DNA from: G963668345 sp965226215
GTDB taxonomy: Bacteria; Acidobacteriota; Terriglobia; Bryobacterales; UBA6623
Assembly: GCA_965226215.1 (NCBI GenBank)
Contig: CBDDCH010000002.1
Location: forward strand, 806,001-870,000
Direction: 5' to 3'
Length of the DNA stretch: 64,000 nucleotides
Below the pieces are notes generated by a model that ran no database searches, was not told the DNA's origin, and was given only the letters and a program-made list of their open reading frames with translations. The position numbers and the translations under genes are program-made. Numbering within the stretch: position 1 is the first letter of the stretch; every line of letters starts with the position of its first letter. Below are positions 17,137 to 26,634 of the stretch, piece by piece.

Positions 17137-18495
17137 CTAAAGGATGTACCTGCTCAGATCGTGATCTTTGATGATGTCCGCCAGCCTGTCGCTGACGTAG
17201 GCGGCGTCAATCTTCACGTTCTTTTTCTTGAGATCGGGCCCTTCGAAGGAAATTTCGTCCAGCAGTTTTTCCATGATGGTGTGCAGCCGGCGGGCTCCGA
17301 TATTCTCGGTCCCCTCGTTCACGCGGGAGGCGGAGGAAGCAATTTCGGCGATGGCGTCATCGGTGAAATGAAGCTTGATCCCCTCGGTCGCCATTAGGGC
17401 TTTGTACTGCTTGATCAATGCGTTCTTCGGTTCAGTCAGGATCCGAACGAAGTCCTCCGTGGTCAGGGATTTGAGCTCCACGCGGATCGGGAAGCGCCCC
17501 TGCAGTTCGGGGATCAAGTCACTTGGCTTGGAAACGTGAAACGCGCCGGCGCCGATAAAAAGGATGTGATCGGTGCGCACCATGCCGTGGCGGGTGTTGA
17601 CCGTCGTGCCTTCTACGATCGGCAGGATGTCGCGCTGTACGCCCTCGCGGCTAACATCGGGTCCGCGTCCGGCTTCGCGTCCAGCGATCTTATCTATTTC
17701 GTCGAGGAAAATGATGCTCGACTGCTCGACGCGCTCGAGTGCCTGGCGGGTCACCTGGTCCATGTCGATGAGTTTTTGCTCTTCCTCTTGGATGAGATAG
17801 CCCAACCCTTCGGCTACGTGCATCTTGCGGCGACGGGTTTTACCTCCGAACAAACCCGGCATCATGTCGCGGAGGTTGATGCCCATCTCTTCCGTGCCCG
17901 TGCTGGTGACGATTTCAACCGGCAGGTTTTTCTCGCGCACGTCGATTTCCACCATGCGCTCGTCGAGGAGGCCTTCCCGCAAACTCGTTCGCAGCTTCTC
18001 GCGGGTCTTTTCGACGCTCTCTTCGCCTTCTTCTTGAGGGGGCATGAGCAGATCGAGCATACGCTCCTCGGCGTTTGCTTCTGCCCGCTCGGCGACGGTT
18101 TCCAGCTTCTCCTCACGAATCATTTCGATGGAGACATCCACCAGGTCCCGAATCATGGAATCGACGTCACGGCCGACGTAGCCGACCTCGGTGAACTTCG
18201 TGGCCTCGACCTTGAGGAAGGGGGAATTTGCGAGCCTGGCCAAGCGACGCGCCACTTCCGTTTTCCCGACCCCGGTCGGACCGATCAACATGATGTTTTT
18301 CGGCATCACCTCTTCGGCCATCTCGGGCTCGAGCTTGCGGCGTCGAATGCGGTTGCGTAGGGCGACGGCCACAGCACGCTTGGCCTCCGTCTGCCCCACG
18401 ACGTACTTGTCGAGCTCGCTCACGATCTCACGCGGCGTGAGCTCGTCAAGAGCCGGAGTGTCGGTGGCTGTTTGCCCGGGCAGGTAGATCACCAT
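17137..18495 (-). CDS. hslU: HslU, ATPase subunit of the HslUV protease
   Basis: A 452-residue AAA+ unfoldase that feeds substrates to the HslV peptidase ring in the cytoplasm. Starts MVIYLPGQT. Walker A GPTGVGKT is at about residues 72-79, followed by the pore-loop region EVGYVGRDVDSM. The intermediate (I) domain lies at about 110-240. Walker B IIFLDEIDKI is at about 261-270, and a sensor stretch GRFPIRVELKSL follows. It ends HDLSRYIL, the conserved C-terminal tail that inserts into HslV. It is downstream of hslV by 7 bases, so the two form one unit, as is usual. Confidence 0.97.
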   Translation of the reverse strand: MVIYLPGQTATDTPALDELTPREIVSELDKYVVGQTEAKRAVAVALRNRIRRRKLEPEMAEEVMPKNIMLIGPTGVGKTEVARRLARLANSPFLKVEATKFTEVGYVGRDVDSMIRDLVDVSIEMIREEKLETVAERAEANAEERMLDLLMPPQEEGEESVEKTREKLRTSLREGLLDERMVEIDVREKNLPVEIVTSTGTEEMGINLRDMMPGLFGGKTRRRKMHVAEGLGYLIQEEEQKLIDMDQVTRQALERVEQSSIIFLDEIDKIAGREAGRGPDVSREGVQRDILPIVEGTTVNTRHGMVRTDHILFIGAGAFHVSKPSDLIPELQGRFPIRVELKSLTTEDFVRILTEPKNALIKQYKALMATEGIKLHFTDDAIAEIASSASRVNEGTENIGARRLHTIMEKLLDEISFEGPDLKKKNVKIDAAYVSDRLADIIKDHDLSRYIL

Positions 18496-18502
18496 CGGGG
18501 AA

Positions 18503-19048
18503 TTACCCCAATTCCTCGAAACTGACGGTTTCGTTGGTGTAGACGCAAATCTTGGCGGCGACCGCCATGGCTTCCTCAGCGATTTGCCGAGCGCTCAGCT
18601 GCGTGTGGTGCATCAAAGCGGTTGCAGCGGCTACGGCATAGGGGCCGCCCGAGCCGACGCCGGCCACTTGGTCATCGGGTTCGATAACGTCACCGGTCCC
18701 GCTTATCACCAAAGTATCTTTGGTATCGGCCACGAGAAGCAGCGCCTCGAGGTGCCGCAGCATCTTGTCCGTACGCCAGTCACGGGCCAACTCGACCGAG
18801 GCCCGGCTTAGCTTCCCCTGATGCTGCTGCAATTTATCTTCGAAGCGGGAAAACAAGGACAGCGCGTCCGCCGTCGATCCGGCGAATCCGGCCACAATCT
18901 TGTCGTCATAAAGACGGCGCACCTTGCGGGCCGAGCTCTTCAGGATCTCCGACCCCATCGTGACCTGGCCGTCGCCGGCCAGCACGACCTTCCCGTCGCG
19001 CCGGACGCAAAGTACCGTCGTGGAACGAATTACGCGTTGCCGTGGCAT
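18503..19048 (-). CDS. hslV: HslV, threonine peptidase subunit of the HslUV protease
   Basis: A 181-residue proteasome-beta-like peptidase. I choose the ATG at 19048, giving MPRQRVIRS before TTVLCVRRDGKVVLAGDGQ. The propeptide of about nine residues would be removed to expose the catalytic N-terminal Thr. The open frame runs further upstream without family similarity. The conserved Lys/Arg (ARKVRRLYDDKIVAGFAGST) and the metal-binding Gly-rich loop (GSGGPYAVAAATAL) are present. It is the first gene of the hslV-hslU pair and starts 37 bases downstream of cimA, so it may share the branched-chain amino acid transcript. Confidence 0.96.
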   Translation of the reverse strand: MPRQRVIRSTTVLCVRRDGKVVLAGDGQVTMGSEILKSSARKVRRLYDDKIVAGFAGSTADALSLFSRFEDKLQQHQGKLSRASVELARDWRTDKMLRHLEALLLVADTKDTLVISGTGDVIEPDDQVAGVGSGGPYAVAAATALMHHTQLSARQIAEEAMAVAAKICVYTNETVSFEELG

Positions 19049-19085
19049 TGGATTCAAAGACACTTCATTATATGAACGTCCCACG

Positions 19086-20696
19086 CTACACGCCCCAGCA
19101 GTAGTCTTCGACGGTCTTCTGGAGCGCTTCGTCGGTTTCGGCCAGGCGAAGCAGTTCGAGGCGAATGGAATCGACCAGGGCGTTCCAACTCGCCTCCAGC
19201 ACGTCGTCGGAGACACCCACGGTTACCCAACTGCGTTTATGGTCAGTCCATTCGACCAGCACGCGGACCTTGGCCGCGGTACCCTTGTTGGGTTCGAGCA
19301 CGCGCACCTTGTAGTCCACCAAGCGAATGTCGCCGACGGACGGATACGTCTGCGAAAGGCATTTTCGCAGCGCCTGCGCCATGGCGTGGAAGGGGCCCGA
19401 AGCCGTGGCCGTCGTCGAGTGCAGCCCGTCGCGCGCGCGCACGGTCATCTCGACCGCCGCGTTCGTTCTCTGATTGCCTTGCTTGTCGCTGGTCAGGCGC
19501 ATGTTTTCGAGCTCGAAGAAAAAGTGGTCAGGCTGCAGCACTTCTCTCACCAGCAGCTCGAAGCTGCCTTCCGCCGATTCGAGCTCGTAACCTTCGTATT
19601 CGAGCTGTTTGATGCGGTCCACCAACTGACGGCGAGCCGAATCGTCCAGCAGTTGCTCGAGGCCTTTTTCTTTCAGCTTGTAGAAGACATTGCCTTTGCC
19701 TGAAAGATCACTGATCAGCACCCGCCGGCGGTTGCCGACCGTTTCCGGGTCGATGTGTTCGTAGGTGGAGGTCTCCTTGAGGACGGCGCTGACGTGAATG
19801 CCGCCCTTGTGCGCAAAAGCACTGCGCCCGACGAAAGGCTGCGTGTGCGGCAGTGAGAGATTGGCTATTTCGCTGACGAAGTTCGCCACCGAGGTCATGT
19901 GCTGCACCTGATCGGGGCCTATCGTCGTATGCCCGAGCTTCAACTCGAGGATCGGGATGACAGAACAAAGATTGGCGTTGCCGACCCGCTCGCCATAGCC
20001 GTTGATCGTCCCCTGCACATGAGTGGCGCCGAGTTCCACCGCCGTGATCGTATTGGCGACGGCCAAGTCGGAATCGTTGTGAGTATGGATGCCGATCACT
20101 CCGTCGAAACGGCGGCGCACGTCAGAGAAAATCTCGGCCAGGCGGTTGGTGATCATACCTCCATTGGTGTCACAAAGCACGAGCACGTCGGCCCCTGCCT
20201 CCTTGGCGGTGTCGAGCGTGCGCAGCGCGAAGTCGGCATTCGCCTCGTAGCCGTCAAAAAAGTGCTCCGCGTCGAAGATGACTTCCCGGCCGTTCTCTTT
20301 CATGAAGCGCAAAGTTTCCGAGATCATCGCCAGATTCTGCTCTTCGCTGATCCCCAGCGCCCGCGTGGTATGCAGCTCCCAGCTTTTGCCGAAAATCGCG
20401 ACCACCGGCGTTTGCGCTTCGACCAGCGCCCGTACGTTCGGGTCCGCCTCGACCTTATTCCGGGGATAGCGCGTGGACCCGAAGGCGGCAATGCGAGCGT
20501 GCTTGAGTTCCAACTCGCGGACCCGCTGAAAGAAATCTTTATCGCGCGGGTTCGAGCCGGGCCAGCCGCCCTCGATGTAGTCGATACCAAGTTCGTCGAG
20601 TTTCTGGGCGATCATCAGCTTGTCGTCGACCGACAGCGAGACACTCTCGCCCTGCGTGCCGTCGCGAAGGGTCGTATCGTAGATGGAAACTCTCAT
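19086..20696 (-). CDS. cimA: Citramalate synthase
   Basis: A 536-residue enzyme that condenses acetyl-CoA with pyruvate to (R)-citramalate, the entry to threonine-independent isoleucine synthesis. Strong AAGGAGGT ribosome site before the ATG at 20696. The catalytic TIM barrel starts VSIYDTTLRDGTQGESVSLS, with the metal-binding HTHNDSDLAVAN motif at about residue 200. The linker has the GINGYGER-type sequence (GTINGYGERVGNANLC). A C-terminal LeuA-type regulatory domain spans about residues 380-536. The length and the sequence GGWPGSNPRDKDFF fit the CimA group rather than 2-isopropylmalate synthase. It lies directly after ilvC, which supports the isoleucine role. Confidence 0.94.
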   Translation of the reverse strand: MRVSIYDTTLRDGTQGESVSLSVDDKLMIAQKLDELGIDYIEGGWPGSNPRDKDFFQRVRELELKHARIAAFGSTRYPRNKVEADPNVRALVEAQTPVVAIFGKSWELHTTRALGISEEQNLAMISETLRFMKENGREVIFDAEHFFDGYEANADFALRTLDTAKEAGADVLVLCDTNGGMITNRLAEIFSDVRRRFDGVIGIHTHNDSDLAVANTITAVELGATHVQGTINGYGERVGNANLCSVIPILELKLGHTTIGPDQVQHMTSVANFVSEIANLSLPHTQPFVGRSAFAHKGGIHVSAVLKETSTYEHIDPETVGNRRRVLISDLSGKGNVFYKLKEKGLEQLLDDSARRQLVDRIKQLEYEGYELESAEGSFELLVREVLQPDHFFFELENMRLTSDKQGNQRTNAAVEMTVRARDGLHSTTATASGPFHAMAQALRKCLSQTYPSVGDIRLVDYKVRVLEPNKGTAAKVRVLVEWTDHKRSWVTVGVSDDVLEASWNALVDSIRLELLRLAETDEALQKTVEDYCWGV

Positions 20697-20778
20697 AAGA
20701 CCTCCTTGTGCGCAGCCAACCCCCGGGGGTTTGTCTTCCCCCCACGAAAGCTGCGCTTTCCTTCTACTGCCCGATCAC

Positions 20779-21795
20779 CTAACTCGCCGGCGCCCCGGCC
20801 TCCTTTTTCTTGAGGAACGCCATCATCTCGCGCAGATGAGCTCCGACTTGTTCAATCTTTTGGTCCTGCTGCGCCTTTCGGGTCGCCAGAAACTTCCCTC
20901 GCCCGGCGCGATTCTCCGCAATCCACTCCTTGGCGAACTCCCCGGACTGAACTTCGGCCAAAATCTTCTTCATGTTCTCGCGAACGTGCTGGTCGACCAC
21001 CCGAGGGCCGCGCGAGTAGTCGCCGTACTCGGCCGTATCGCTGACCGAATAGCGCATGTAGCTGAGGCCCCCTTCATAGATCAGGTCGACAATCAGCTTC
21101 AACTCGTGCAGACACTCGAAGTAGGCGATCTCCGGTTGGTAACCGGCCTCGACCAGCGTCTCGAACGCGGCCCGGATCAGCTCGGAGCAGCCGCCGCAGA
21201 GCACCGACTGCTCGCCGAACAGGTCGCTTTCCGTCTCTTCTTTGAATGTCGTCTCGATGACGCCGGCTTTGAGGCAGCCGAGGGCAAGACCGTAGGCCAA
21301 GGCCTGCTGCCGGGCTTTTCCGGAGGCATCCTGGTGAACGGCCAGTAAGCCCGGAACGCCAACGCCTTCCAGGAACAGTTCGCGCACGCGGTGGCCGGGC
21401 GCCTTGGGAGCGATCATCGACACATCGGTCTCCGGCGGCGGCTTGATCTCTCCATAGTGAATGCTGAAGCCATGGGCGAACATCACCGTGTTGCCGGCCG
21501 AAAGATGGGGAGCGATCGACTCCTTATAGAGATCTCCCTGGATATGGTCGGACACCAGGATCATGATGACGTCCCCGGCTGCCGCGGCGTCAGCCGTGGT
21601 CATGACCTTGACGCCGGCTGCTTCAGCCTTGCCCCATGAGCGGCTGCCCTCATAGAGGCCGACGACGACGTCGATGCCGGAGTCCTTGAGATTCAAAGCG
21701 TGGGCGTGCCCTTGGCTTCCGTATCCCACAACGGCGACCGTCTTGCCGGCCAGGTCGTCTAGACTCCCGTCTTTTTCGTAATAGATTGTTGCCAT
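20779..21795 (-). CDS. ilvC: Ketol-acid reductoisomerase
   Basis: A 338-residue class I KARI, which converts acetolactate or acetohydroxybutyrate to the dihydroxy acid using NADPH. An AGAGGAG ribosome site precedes the ATG at 21795. The N-terminal Rossmann motif is GYGSQGHAHALNLKDSG at about residues 24-40. The catalytic domain holds the acidic and lysine residues of the knotted C-terminal region, including GGCSELIRAAFETLVEAGY and YFECLHELKLIVDLIYEGG. Length is as expected for the class I enzyme. It is the third gene of the ilvB-ilvN-ilvC-cimA group. Confidence 0.97.
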   Translation of the reverse strand: MATIYYEKDGSLDDLAGKTVAVVGYGSQGHAHALNLKDSGIDVVVGLYEGSRSWGKAEAAGVKVMTTADAAAAGDVIMILVSDHIQGDLYKESIAPHLSAGNTVMFAHGFSIHYGEIKPPPETDVSMIAPKAPGHRVRELFLEGVGVPGLLAVHQDASGKARQQALAYGLALGCLKAGVIETTFKEETESDLFGEQSVLCGGCSELIRAAFETLVEAGYQPEIAYFECLHELKLIVDLIYEGGLSYMRYSVSDTAEYGDYSRGPRVVDQHVRENMKKILAEVQSGEFAKEWIAENRAGRGKFLATRKAQQDQKIEQVGAHLREMMAFLKKKEAGAPAS

Positions 21796-21860
21796 CTGCT
21801 CCTCTTTCTTGCTTCTAAGTCAATGACCGTCGGATCTGGGGGAGACCCTCTCATCGCTCG

Positions 21861-22415
21861 TCAGGTCTTCACAGTTTCTTCTTCCCGCGGCTTTTCGGGC
21901 TGTTTTGACACCTCAGCGAACACGTGATGTCTCTTCATCATCGGTGAGCGCACCATGGCCATCGCACCCGAACGGATCATTTCGACCTCGCCGTAGTTGT
22001 GCAGCAGCGTGATCAGTGCATCAAGCTTCTCAACCGCGCCCGTGGCCTCGAGCGTGTAGGACGTGGGGGATGCGTCGACTACCCGGGCACGGAAAACGTC
22101 AGCTTCCTGCAAGAGAGCCGGCCGCATTTGTGGCGTCACCGTTACTTTGATGAGCGCCATCTCGCGGGATACCGCCTCCGATTCGGTGAGATCCACGGCT
22201 TGGACAACATTGACCAGTCGCTGCATCTGCTTGATCAACAGCGCCTGCATCGCGGGATCGACTTCGACCACGATGGTCATACTCGACAGCGTTGGATCGA
22301 GCGTTCGCGCTACCGTCAAGCTCTCGATGTTGTACCCTCGCGCCGTCAACACTCCCGCGACCCGCATCAACGCGCCGGGTTTGTTTTCGACCAGTAGAGA
22401 TATCAGCTGGTTCAT
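21861..22415 (-). CDS. ilvN: Acetolactate synthase small (regulatory) subunit
   Basis: A 184-residue regulatory subunit of acetohydroxyacid synthase. The N-terminal ACT domain (ISLLVENKPGALMRVAG, VLTARGYNIESLTVARTLDP) binds the feedback effector, usually valine. A C-terminal ACT-like domain follows (MALIKVTVTPQMRPALLQEA). It ends with an acidic/basic tail. It begins 6 bases after the ilvB stop, so translation is probably coupled. Some family members are named IlvH; nothing here separates the two names. Confidence 0.95.
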   Translation of the reverse strand: MNQLISLLVENKPGALMRVAGVLTARGYNIESLTVARTLDPTLSSMTIVVEVDPAMQALLIKQMQRLVNVVQAVDLTESEAVSREMALIKVTVTPQMRPALLQEADVFRARVVDASPTSYTLEATGAVEKLDALITLLHNYGEVEMIRSGAMAMVRSPMMKRHHVFAEVSKQPEKPREEETVKT

Positions 22416-22421
22416 GGCAGA

Positions 22422-24152
22422 CTAGTCCCCCACAGCGACGGGTTTGGACGGTTGCAAGATCATCTCGTTCACCGCTCCTCCCGACGGGATCATTGGGTAC
22501 ACGTTTTCCTCCGGCGACACCTCAACATTCAAAAGATAAGGTCCTGGTTCCGCCATTGCCTCTTTCAAAGCGGCGTCGAGGTCTTTGGGTTTGTCGACAC
22601 TGCGTCCTTTGATCCCGAAAGAGGCCGCCAGTAGTTCGCAGTTCGGGAAACAGTCCAGCTCAACCGCGCAATAGCGGCGGTTGTAGAACAGCTCCTGCCA
22701 CTGCCGCACCATGCCCAGGGAGCCATTGTTCATGACGACGATCTTGATGGGCAGGCCATTGCTGGCAATCGTCGCCAGTTCGGGCATGCTCATCATGAAG
22801 CCGCCGTCGCCGATAAGTGCGATAACGAGTTTGTCGGGCCGTCCGAACTGCCCGCCCATCGCGGCCGGCAGACCAAAGCCCATCGCGCCCAGCCCGCCCG
22901 AGTTGAGCCATTGCCGGGGCCCCTTAAACCGCATGTACTGAGCCGCCCACATCTGGTGTTGGCCGACGTCGACCGCGACAATGGCTTCGCCGCCCGACAT
23001 TTCGTCAAGCTTCTGCAGAAGATATTGCGGCTTGATCTCGCTATCGACGTGCTCATATTCGAACGGATGCTCACGCTTCCACTCGCTGATCTGCTGCATC
23101 CACTGCGTCCGCGATTCTCGATTGAGCGGGCCGTGGGTTTCCGTCGTCTCAGCGAGCCTCTTATTGATCCGGCGAAGGACGTGCTTGACGTCGCCGACGA
23201 TGCCGATATCGGGCTTGCGGTTTTTGCCGAGCTCGGCGGCGTCGATGTCGACGTGCAACACGCGCGCGTTAGGAGCGAAGGCGTCAAGGCGTCCGGTGAC
23301 GCGATCATCGAAGCGTACGCCAAGGGCGATGAGCGCATCGGTTTCCGTGATGCCGATGTTGGCGGCGTAGCTGCCGTGCATGCCCAACATGCTGATGAAG
23401 TTCTGGTGATCGCTGGGAAGGGCGCCGAGTCCCATCACCGTGAGCGCTACCGGCGCTCCCAGTAGGCGCGCCAATTCGTCCAGCTCCGCCGACGCTCCGG
23501 ATGCGATGATGCCGCCTCCGGCGTAGATGTAAGGCCGCTCAGCTTCCCAGAGAAACCGGACCGCTTCTTCGACTTCGGCGTCGTCAGGTTCCAGACGAAC
23601 CCCGAAGCCACGCATCGGCTCCATCTCACCGGCCGGGTGGTAGTTCGCTTTGCCCTGCAAGACATCTTTCGTGACGTCCACCAAGACAGGCCCCCGACGT
23701 CCCGTGATCGCCACGTGAAACGCTTCGTGAATCGTCTGGGGAAGTTCGTTAATATCCTTGACGAGGTAGTTGTGTTTCGTAGCGCCGCGGCTGATGCCGA
23801 AAGTATCCGCTTCTTGAAAAGCGTCTCGCCCGATCAACTTGCTCGGGACCTGGCCGGTGATAGCGACGATGGGAATCGAATCCATCAGTGCGTCGACCAG
23901 ACCGGTCGTAAGATTGGTTGCGCCCGGCCCCGACGTCGCCATGCAAACACCCACCTTCCCCGTGGCCCGAGCGTACCCTTCTGCCGCAAAGCTGGCGTTT
24001 TCCTCATGCCGCACGAGTACGTGCCGCAGGGGATGGTCATAAAGGACATCGTAGATCGGCAGCGTAACGCCGCCGGGGTAGCCAAAGATCACCTCGGTGC
24101 CTTCTCTGGTTAGACTTTCCAGCAGAATTTTTGCTCCTGACATCAACGACAT
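22422..24152 (-). CDS. ilvB: Acetolactate synthase large (catalytic) subunit
   Basis: About 576 residues from the ATG at 24152, which has GGAGG eight bases upstream; the longer frame to 24191 lacks a ribosome site. A thiamine-diphosphate enzyme: it makes acetolactate from two pyruvates or acetohydroxybutyrate from pyruvate and 2-ketobutyrate. The catalytic Glu is in RHEENASFAAEGYARATGK. The diphosphate/metal motif runs from GDGGFMMSMPELATIA to VVMNNGSLGMVRQWQ. The central FAD domain is present. It is the first gene of the branched-chain cluster. A terminator-like hairpin lies about 90 bases upstream on the same strand. Confidence 0.97.
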   Translation of the reverse strand: MSLMSGAKILLESLTREGTEVIFGYPGGVTLPIYDVLYDHPLRHVLVRHEENASFAAEGYARATGKVGVCMATSGPGATNLTTGLVDALMDSIPIVAITGQVPSKLIGRDAFQEADTFGISRGATKHNYLVKDINELPQTIHEAFHVAITGRRGPVLVDVTKDVLQGKANYHPAGEMEPMRGFGVRLEPDDAEVEEAVRFLWEAERPYIYAGGGIIASGASAELDELARLLGAPVALTVMGLGALPSDHQNFISMLGMHGSYAANIGITETDALIALGVRFDDRVTGRLDAFAPNARVLHVDIDAAELGKNRKPDIGIVGDVKHVLRRINKRLAETTETHGPLNRESRTQWMQQISEWKREHPFEYEHVDSEIKPQYLLQKLDEMSGGEAIVAVDVGQHQMWAAQYMRFKGPRQWLNSGGLGAMGFGLPAAMGGQFGRPDKLVIALIGDGGFMMSMPELATIASNGLPIKIVVMNNGSLGMVRQWQELFYNRRYCAVELDCFPNCELLAASFGIKGRSVDKPKDLDAALKEAMAEPGPYLLNVEVSPEENVYPMIPSGGAVNEMILQPSKPVAVGD

Positions 24153-24244
24153 ATGCGCCTCCGTCACAAATCGTGCAGCCCGCTTCAGCAATCCCCCGCC
24201 ATCACCGAGTACATCTCGCCGGCCCGTTCCGACAGCCTAAACAG

Positions 24245-24285
24245 AAAAAAGCCACCGACCGGTTTATCCTGCCCCGGTTGGTGGC
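24245..24285 (-). terminator. Intrinsic terminator in the ilvB leader, possible attenuator
   Basis: On the ilvB strand the RNA has a 12-bp stem, GCCACCAACCGG with CCGGUCGGUGGC (one A-C mismatch), an 11-base loop, then six U. This is a standard intrinsic terminator shape. It sits 93 bases before the ilvB start and about 460 bases beyond the previous same-strand gene. Attenuation of the ilv operon is therefore more likely than simple termination. About 30 bases before the stem an open frame rich in branched-chain codons reads AIRIIVGVSSPG-stop, but it has no ATG, GTG or TTG start. Confidence 0.65.
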
Positions 24286-24742
24286 CTCTGAACTTGCTTC
24301 TCAGAAACCCTCAGCCGGGGCTGGATACACCGACAATAATTCGAATAGCGCCGCTAATGGGAGTTGCTATGCGAGATGTATCAGCTTCGACCGAGGGAGA
24401 GAGCTGGGGGCCAAATCGAGAATACAGTAGGGAGCCGGCGGGCGTACTTGCCCGTCTATATGTCGCGCGATGACTGGGGCTCCTCATACCTGTATCCCAA
24501 CTGCTGCCTACAGTTTATCAGTGTAGCGGCAAGCCTCACCGGGGTCAACCCGCCCGAAGGCGAAAAAGGTAGTTCTACTCGTTTTTCGTCCCGGCATTAA
24601 GTCGGGAAAAATCATGATGGAAGCTGAGGTATCGGAGATCCATCTCTTGCCGGCAATCCCAGCGCCAGTGGCCATCATGTGTGGGCGGGAGCTTCTACCG
24701 CGGCCCGGCTTTCGCTTTCATGACAAGCGAAGGCAACTCCCG
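24286..24742. other. Gene-free region upstream of the ilv operon
   Basis: About 450 bases with no supported gene. It should contain the ilv promoter and leader. The stretch 24302-24362 carries the Ile/Val-rich frame noted with the terminator. I cannot place a promoter with confidence. Confidence 0.45.
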
Positions 24743-26482
24743 TCAGCCGCCCGCGAGGGACAGCCGGAACGCGACCATCTCCTGGCCGTTGCGAACCAGC
24801 AGGAGGTCGCCGACCAGCACCGGGTGGTTCCAGGTCTTACCCTCGATCGCCGGGACCCGCGCGAGCTCCGTGAACTGGTCGGGGGCCGCCACGACCAGCG
24901 CCAGCTCACCTTGCTCTGACAGGACCAGCAATAAGTCCTGGTCGGCCAACAGGACGAGCTGGCCGTGGCCGTAGCGTCCGCCCTTCCACTTCCGTGTGCC
25001 GTCCTCGACGTCGATGCACGCGAGAATGCTGCCGTCGAAGCCGAAGGCATGGCCTTCGTGAACGACGAAGTCGTTGAAGTAGGGCTTCAGCCGGATCGAC
25101 GTCCACCGCTCTTCGGTGGTCCATCCACCGGGTCCGTGCGCGACCGCGATGCGGCGCATGCCGATTCCGCCGGTGCCGATCAGGACGTCGCCGTCCGCGG
25201 TCAGGGCCGGCTGCACGATGCGGTCGCCCGGCCACCGGTGCTCCCAGAGCAGCGTGCCGTCGGCCGGCGCGAAGCTGGTCGCGCCGGCTCCGCTCAGCAG
25301 CAGGATCTGCGCGACTCCGTCGATCGTCAATAGATGTGGCGAGCTGTAGCCATCGCCGCCGTCCGGGCCGAACCAGCGCGGATCGCCGGTGGCGAGGTCG
25401 TAGGCCACGAGCGCGCCTTCGACGGCGACGATGACGACGTCGTCGACCACCAACGGCGAGCTCGCAAAGCCCCAGCCCGGGACCTTCGCGTCGGTGTCGG
25501 ACGCCGCGTTGCGCGACCACACGACGGCGCCGTCACCGGCGTCGAGCACGTTCAGGATTCCTGTCGCACCGAATGTGTATACGCGACCGTCGCTGAGGGT
25601 CGGCGTCGCGCGCGGACCGGCGCCGGCATTCGCCTCCCAGAACCGGGCCGCGTCGCGGTGTCTCCACACCGGCTCGCCGGTGGTCACTTTGTAGCAGGCG
25701 ACGACCTCGTCGTCACCGCGCTGCTCCTGGGTGTAGAGGAGGTCGCCGCGGACCGCGAAGGACGACCAGCCCGGTCCGATCGGCCGTCGCCACAGCTCGA
25801 CCGGTGGCGACCGAGACCAGTCGGTCACGATCCGCACACCGGGGATGATGCCGTCACGATCGGGTCCGCGAAAGCCGGGCCAATCGGCTCCTGTCTCCAT
25901 TGCTGCCGGAGCCGACGGAAGCGCCGTCGGCTCGTCGCCGGCTTGGGCCAGGAGCCGCTCCTCGGGAGTCTCCGCCCACCGCCACGCGAAATCGTGATCG
26001 AGGTCGCCGGTAAAGCCACCGGTCCGGACGAGCGTCCACACTCCGCACGCGAGCAGAATGGTCGCGAACATGGTCGCGCGCCGAGGTCCGTCAGAAAGGT
26101 GACGGCCGGCCACCGCCCAGACGACGAAAGCGAGACTCAGGACCGGGGTGGCGTAGACGGCGAACATCATCCCCATCATCGACGTCGCAATCGACTCGTG
26201 GATGAAGCGCGATGTCGCAACCAGCGCGACTATCATCAGGACGACGCCGCCCCAGCGCTCGGACCGAGGCGCACGGCTGAAGAACGCCCACCACACGACG
26301 ACAGCCAACCCGCCGAAGAGTCCGCCTATCACTCCGAAGGCTGTGGCCTCGGGCACGACGATAGGGACGCCAAACCTGGCCAGCCACTGCAGCATCACGA
26401 TGACCACGCCGGGCCACAGCCGGAGCGGCTTCTGCCGAGTCGGTTCGTCGGTCTGCGCGATGGCCATATCAGACTCTACCAT
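24743..26482 (-). CDS. PQQ-like beta-propeller repeat membrane protein
   Basis: A 579-residue protein with about five hydrophobic segments in the first 150 residues (LWPGVVIVMLQWLARFGVPI, then several more). A long C-terminal WD/PQQ-like beta-propeller with BamB-type repeats follows. Propeller blades are seen as GPRATPTLSDGRVYTFGATG, LNVLDAGDGAVVWSRNAASD and ALVAYDLATGDPRWFGPDG. The propeller is probably outside the inner membrane. Many proteins of this type occur in Acidobacteriota and Planctomycetota, and most have no known function. A PQQ cofactor is not implied, because catalytic residues of quinoprotein dehydrogenases are not evident. It stands alone between the ilv leader and the DUF885 gene. 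Confidence 0.8.
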   Translation of the reverse strand: MVESDMAIAQTDEPTRQKPLRLWPGVVIVMLQWLARFGVPIVVPEATAFGVIGGLFGGLAVVVWWAFFSRAPRSERWGGVVLMIVALVATSRFIHESIATSMMGMMFAVYATPVLSLAFVVWAVAGRHLSDGPRRATMFATILLACGVWTLVRTGGFTGDLDHDFAWRWAETPEERLLAQAGDEPTALPSAPAAMETGADWPGFRGPDRDGIIPGVRIVTDWSRSPPVELWRRPIGPGWSSFAVRGDLLYTQEQRGDDEVVACYKVTTGEPVWRHRDAARFWEANAGAGPRATPTLSDGRVYTFGATGILNVLDAGDGAVVWSRNAASDTDAKVPGWGFASSPLVVDDVVIVAVEGALVAYDLATGDPRWFGPDGGDGYSSPHLLTIDGVAQILLLSGAGATSFAPADGTLLWEHRWPGDRIVQPALTADGDVLIGTGGIGMRRIAVAHGPGGWTTEERWTSIRLKPYFNDFVVHEGHAFGFDGSILACIDVEDGTRKWKGGRYGHGQLVLLADQDLLLVLSEQGELALVVAAPDQFTELARVPAIEGKTWNHPVLVGDLLLVRNGQEMVAFRLSLAGG

Positions 26483-26634
26483 TAGTTAAGTTCTTTCGTG
26501 TATGCGAGTTGCGAGATTCGACGAACCCGGCCGGTCAAGACTTGGAAGTGGCGCATGCCTCCGGTGTGCCGCGAACCGATTCGTCGGTTCGTTTGGGCAG
26601 AGAAGTGGCTGGTGACTAAAGTGGGGTCCGGCGC

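Noticed and set aside
17536..18360. A 274-codon plus-strand open frame
   Set aside because: It is antisense to hslU.
24152..24420. T-box riboswitch in the ilv leader
   Set aside because: No T-box sequence or specifier loop is visible. A terminator hairpin alone does not support it.
25334..26485. A 383-codon plus-strand open frame
   Set aside because: It is the antisense shadow of the PQQ-like propeller gene. The translation is rich in Arg, Gly and Asp and has no family features.
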